32,989 bases of DNA. Source: Acidobacteria bacterium RIFCSPLOWO2_12_FULL_68_19. GTDB lineage: Bacteria > Acidobacteriota > Vicinamibacteria > Vicinamibacterales > UBA2999. Each line of letters opens with the position of its first letter. Positions within the stretch are counted from its first letter, which is position 1. The notes under the pieces were generated by a model, which was given only the letters and a program-made list of their open reading frames with translations, ran no database searches and was not told the DNA's origin. A program made the translations under genes and the position numbers. The DNA lies in contig MELF01000010.1 of assembly GCA_001767525.1 (NCBI GenBank), forward strand, positions 9,224 through 42,212, in the 5' to 3' direction. Shown here one piece after another: positions 31,362 to 32,989 of this stretch.

Positions 31362-32876
31362 ATGCAAGCAACGGCGATCACGACGCTCGGTGAACTCCGG
31401 CACGCGATCGAGACCGCCGCGGTCCCGCGGCGCAGCGTGCACGAAGAGGCCCGGCAGAACCTGATCGGCAAGCTTCGTGCCGGCGAGGCCCTCTTTCCCG
31501 GCATTGTCGGCTACGACGACACCGTCGTGCCTCAGCTCGTCAACGCGCTGCTGTCGCGGCACAACTTCATCCTGCTCGGGCTTCGCGGGCAGGCGAAGAC
31601 GCGTCTGCTGCGCGCCCTTGTCACGCTGCTGGACGAGGCGATCCCGGTGATGCCGGGGTGCGAGATCAACGACGATCCGCTCGCGCCGATCTGCGCCGCG
31701 TGCCGCACGCGCATCGCCACCGAAGGCGATCGCACGCCGGTGGCGTGGCTCGGGCGCGACGCCCGGTACGTCGAGAAGCTGGCGACCCCAGACGTGACGA
31801 TCGCCGACATGGTCGGCGACATCGATCCGATCAAGGCGGCCCGGTCGGGGTTGCAGCTCTCGAGCGAGCTGACCATGCACTACGGGCTGCTGCCGAGGGC
31901 GAACCGCGGCATCTTCGCGGTCAACGAGCTGCCGGATCTGGCCGCCAAGATTCAGGTCGGGCTGTTCAACATCCTCCAGGAAGGCGACGTCCAGATAAAG
32001 GGGTACCCCGTCCGCCTGCCGCTGGACGTGCTGATGGCGTTCACCGCCAATCCGGAGGACTATACCGCCCGCGGCAAGATCATCACGCCGCTCAAGGATC
32101 GCATCGGCTCGGAAATCCGAACCCACTACCCTGCCGGACGCGCCGACGGCATGAAGATCACCGCACAGGAGGCGTGGCTCGCGCGCGACGGCTCGGGCCT
32201 ACGCACCGAGGTGCCGGCCTTCGTCGCCGAGGTCGTCGAGGAGATCGCGTTTCAGGCGCGGCAGGACCGGCGCATCGACAAGCGCTCCGGCGTGAGCCAG
32301 CGACTCCCGATCTCGGCGATGGAGAACGTCCTGTCGAATGCGGAGCGCCGGGCGCTCCTCAACGCGGAACCGATCGCCGTCCCGCGCGTGACCGATGTCT
32401 ACGCCGCCCTGCCGTCGATCACCGGCAAGTTCGAGCTGGAATACGAGGGCGAGATCAAGGGCGCCGAAACCATCGGGCGGGAGCTCATCCGCGCCGCGGT
32501 CGCCACGGTCGCCGACGGATACCTGGCCCACCTGGAGACGCGGCGGGTCGTCGAATGGTTCGACCTGGGCGGGAGCCTCCAACTGTCGGACTCGACGAGC
32601 GCCGAGCAATTGCTGGCGCGGGCGCGCGAGGTCCAGGGACTGCTGGAGCTCGCGCACGCCGCGGGCGTGCCGGCAAAGGCGTCGGCGCCGCTGCTGGCGT
32701 CGGGAGTCGATTTCGTACTCGAAGGGCTCTGCGCGCTCAAGAAGATCAGCCGCAGCGAGGAACGCGGCTACCACGCGGCCGAGACGCCGGTACGGCGACC
32801 CACGCCGCGAGACACGCCGTTCAACGTCGACGCGCCGATCCCGACTGGGAGTGGGAAGAAGAAGTACTACAACTAG
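31362..32876 (+). CDS. ChlI/MoxR-like AAA+ ATPase
   Basis: A 504-residue cytosolic AAA+ ATPase of the magnesium-chelatase-like type. It has a Walker A variant [11 protein letters not shown], Walker [13 protein letters not shown] (Asn-Glu), and [50 protein letters not shown] is the sensor/arginine-finger region. A cysteine group ([21 protein letters not shown]) after the first strand may bind zinc; it is common in this branch. The remaining C-terminal part is helical with a Lys-rich end. Such ATPases normally work with a von Willebrand factor A protein, often encoded next door, which would be beyond the window. The metal substrate, if any, is unknown; it is not necessarily a chlorophyll enzyme. 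The TAG stop (32874-32876) is the first heptamer of array 8. Confidence 0.93.
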   Translation: MQATAITTLGELRHAIETAAVPRRSVHEEARQNLIGKLRAGEALFPGIVGYDDTVVPQLVNALLSRHNFILLGLRGQAKTRLLRALVTLLDEAIPVMPGCEINDDPLAPICAACRTRIATEGDRTPVAWLGRDARYVEKLATPDVTIADMVGDIDPIKAARSGLQLSSELTMHYGLLPRANRGIFAVNELPDLAAKIQVGLFNILQEGDVQIKGYPVRLPLDVLMAFTANPEDYTARGKIITPLKDRIGSEIRTHYPAGRADGMKITAQEAWLARDGSGLRTEVPAFVAEVVEEIAFQARQDRRIDKRSGVSQRLPISAMENVLSNAERRALLNAEPIAVPRVTDVYAALPSITGKFELEYEGEIKGAETIGRELIRAAVATVADGYLAHLETRRVVEWFDLGGSLQLSDSTSAEQLLARAREVQGLLELAHAAGVPAKASAPLLASGVDFVLEGLCALKKISRSEERGYHAAETPVRRPTPRDTPFNVDAPIPTGSGKKKYYN

Positions 32877-32978
32877 CCGGTAGGTGGTAGCCGGTAGGTG
32901 GTAGGTGGTAGCCGGTAGGTGGTGGGTGGTAGCCGGTAGGTGGTGGGTGGTAGCCGGTAGGTGGTGGGTGGTAGCAGG
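32874..32978 (+). repeat. Heptad array 8, beginning at a stop codon, with 21-bp higher-order units
   Basis: The TAG stop of the ATPase gene starts 14 perfect heptamers in register (32874-32971) plus one variant (TAGCAGG, 32972-32978). The order is TAGCCGG, TAGGTGG; TAGCCGG, TAGGTGG, TAGGTGG; then a 21-bp unit of TAGCCGG, TAGGTGG, TGGGTGG three times (32909-32971). The edge is CTAG (32873-32876). This is the longest and cleanest array in the window. Confidence 0.93.
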
Positions 32979-32989
32979 AAAAGAACCCA

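Noticed and set aside
32874-32989. CRISPR-like appearance of the tandem arrays
   Set aside because: Units are 7 nt in direct contact, with no spacers, and no cas genes are present.

Overview
The window is high-GC, densely packed bacterial chromosome. It has no rRNA, tRNA, phage or CRISPR that I can see. The gene families present suggest an aerobic or facultative Gram-negative, most plausibly an Acidobacteriota member of the Vicinamibacteria type. They include a metallopeptidase/TolB/BamA-like fusion, an actinobacterial-like Sdh1 complex, a DUF5777-like barrel with single-heme and copper lipoproteins, a CusF-SCO fusion, LemA/TPM proteins, two DinB-like proteins and a type 5 uracil-DNA glycosylase. 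The phylum is an inference from gene content, not a search result.

Layout. 102-1103 (-) is a YvcK/CofD-like gene. 1110-1797 is a repeat-rich spacer holding a decayed IS66-like element with perfect 18-bp terminal inverted repeats. 1798-6016 (+) is an apparent operon: nucleotidyltransferase-like protein, TPM protein, LemA lipoprotein, DinB and a polytopic membrane protein. 6017-6317 has no gene but holds a heptad array and a long imperfect inverted repeat. 6318-9703 contains a second DinB (-), a YheT-type hydrolase (+), a DUF72 pseudogene (-), a CusF-SCO copper lipoprotein (+) and a transglutaminase-like protein (+). 9700-11719 has three small or medium minus-strand genes (zinc-ribbon-like, unknown, TlpA) around a plus-strand endonuclease/exonuclease/phosphatase. 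11957-15064 is a 1035-residue secreted fusion protein. 15157-17029 (-) encodes a TPR/double retropepsin protein and a ferredoxin, divergent from 17073-20691 (+), which holds an exported protein, a histidine kinase and a sigma-54 response regulator. 20817-22963 (+) is a four-gene copper/heme/barrel cluster. Then come a UPF0173 hydrolase (-), lipA (+), sdhB-sdhA-sdhC and a cytochrome c (-), udgB (+), a threonine dehydratase and GDPD pair (-), and a ChlI/MoxR-like ATPase (+).

The most unusual signal is not a gene. Eight intergenic arrays are built from a degenerate heptamer, consensus TAGCCGG. In three of them the first heptamer is the TAG stop codon of the preceding gene. Six of the eight start at a CTAG tetramer, and at three of those the array runs directly into a TAGAAT -10 box. 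Because 7 is not divisible by 3, tandem TAG heptamers put stop codons in all three sense frames every 21 nt. Several other 7-9 nt tandem repeat classes also occur between genes.

A second recurring pattern is a -10-like hexamer (TAGAAT, TATGAT, GATAAT, TAGAGT) 6-8 nt before the start codon. This implies that many genes here are transcribed without a leader, and it helps choose start codons. Operon-internal genes instead use Shine-Dalgarno sequences or overlapping stop/start codons.
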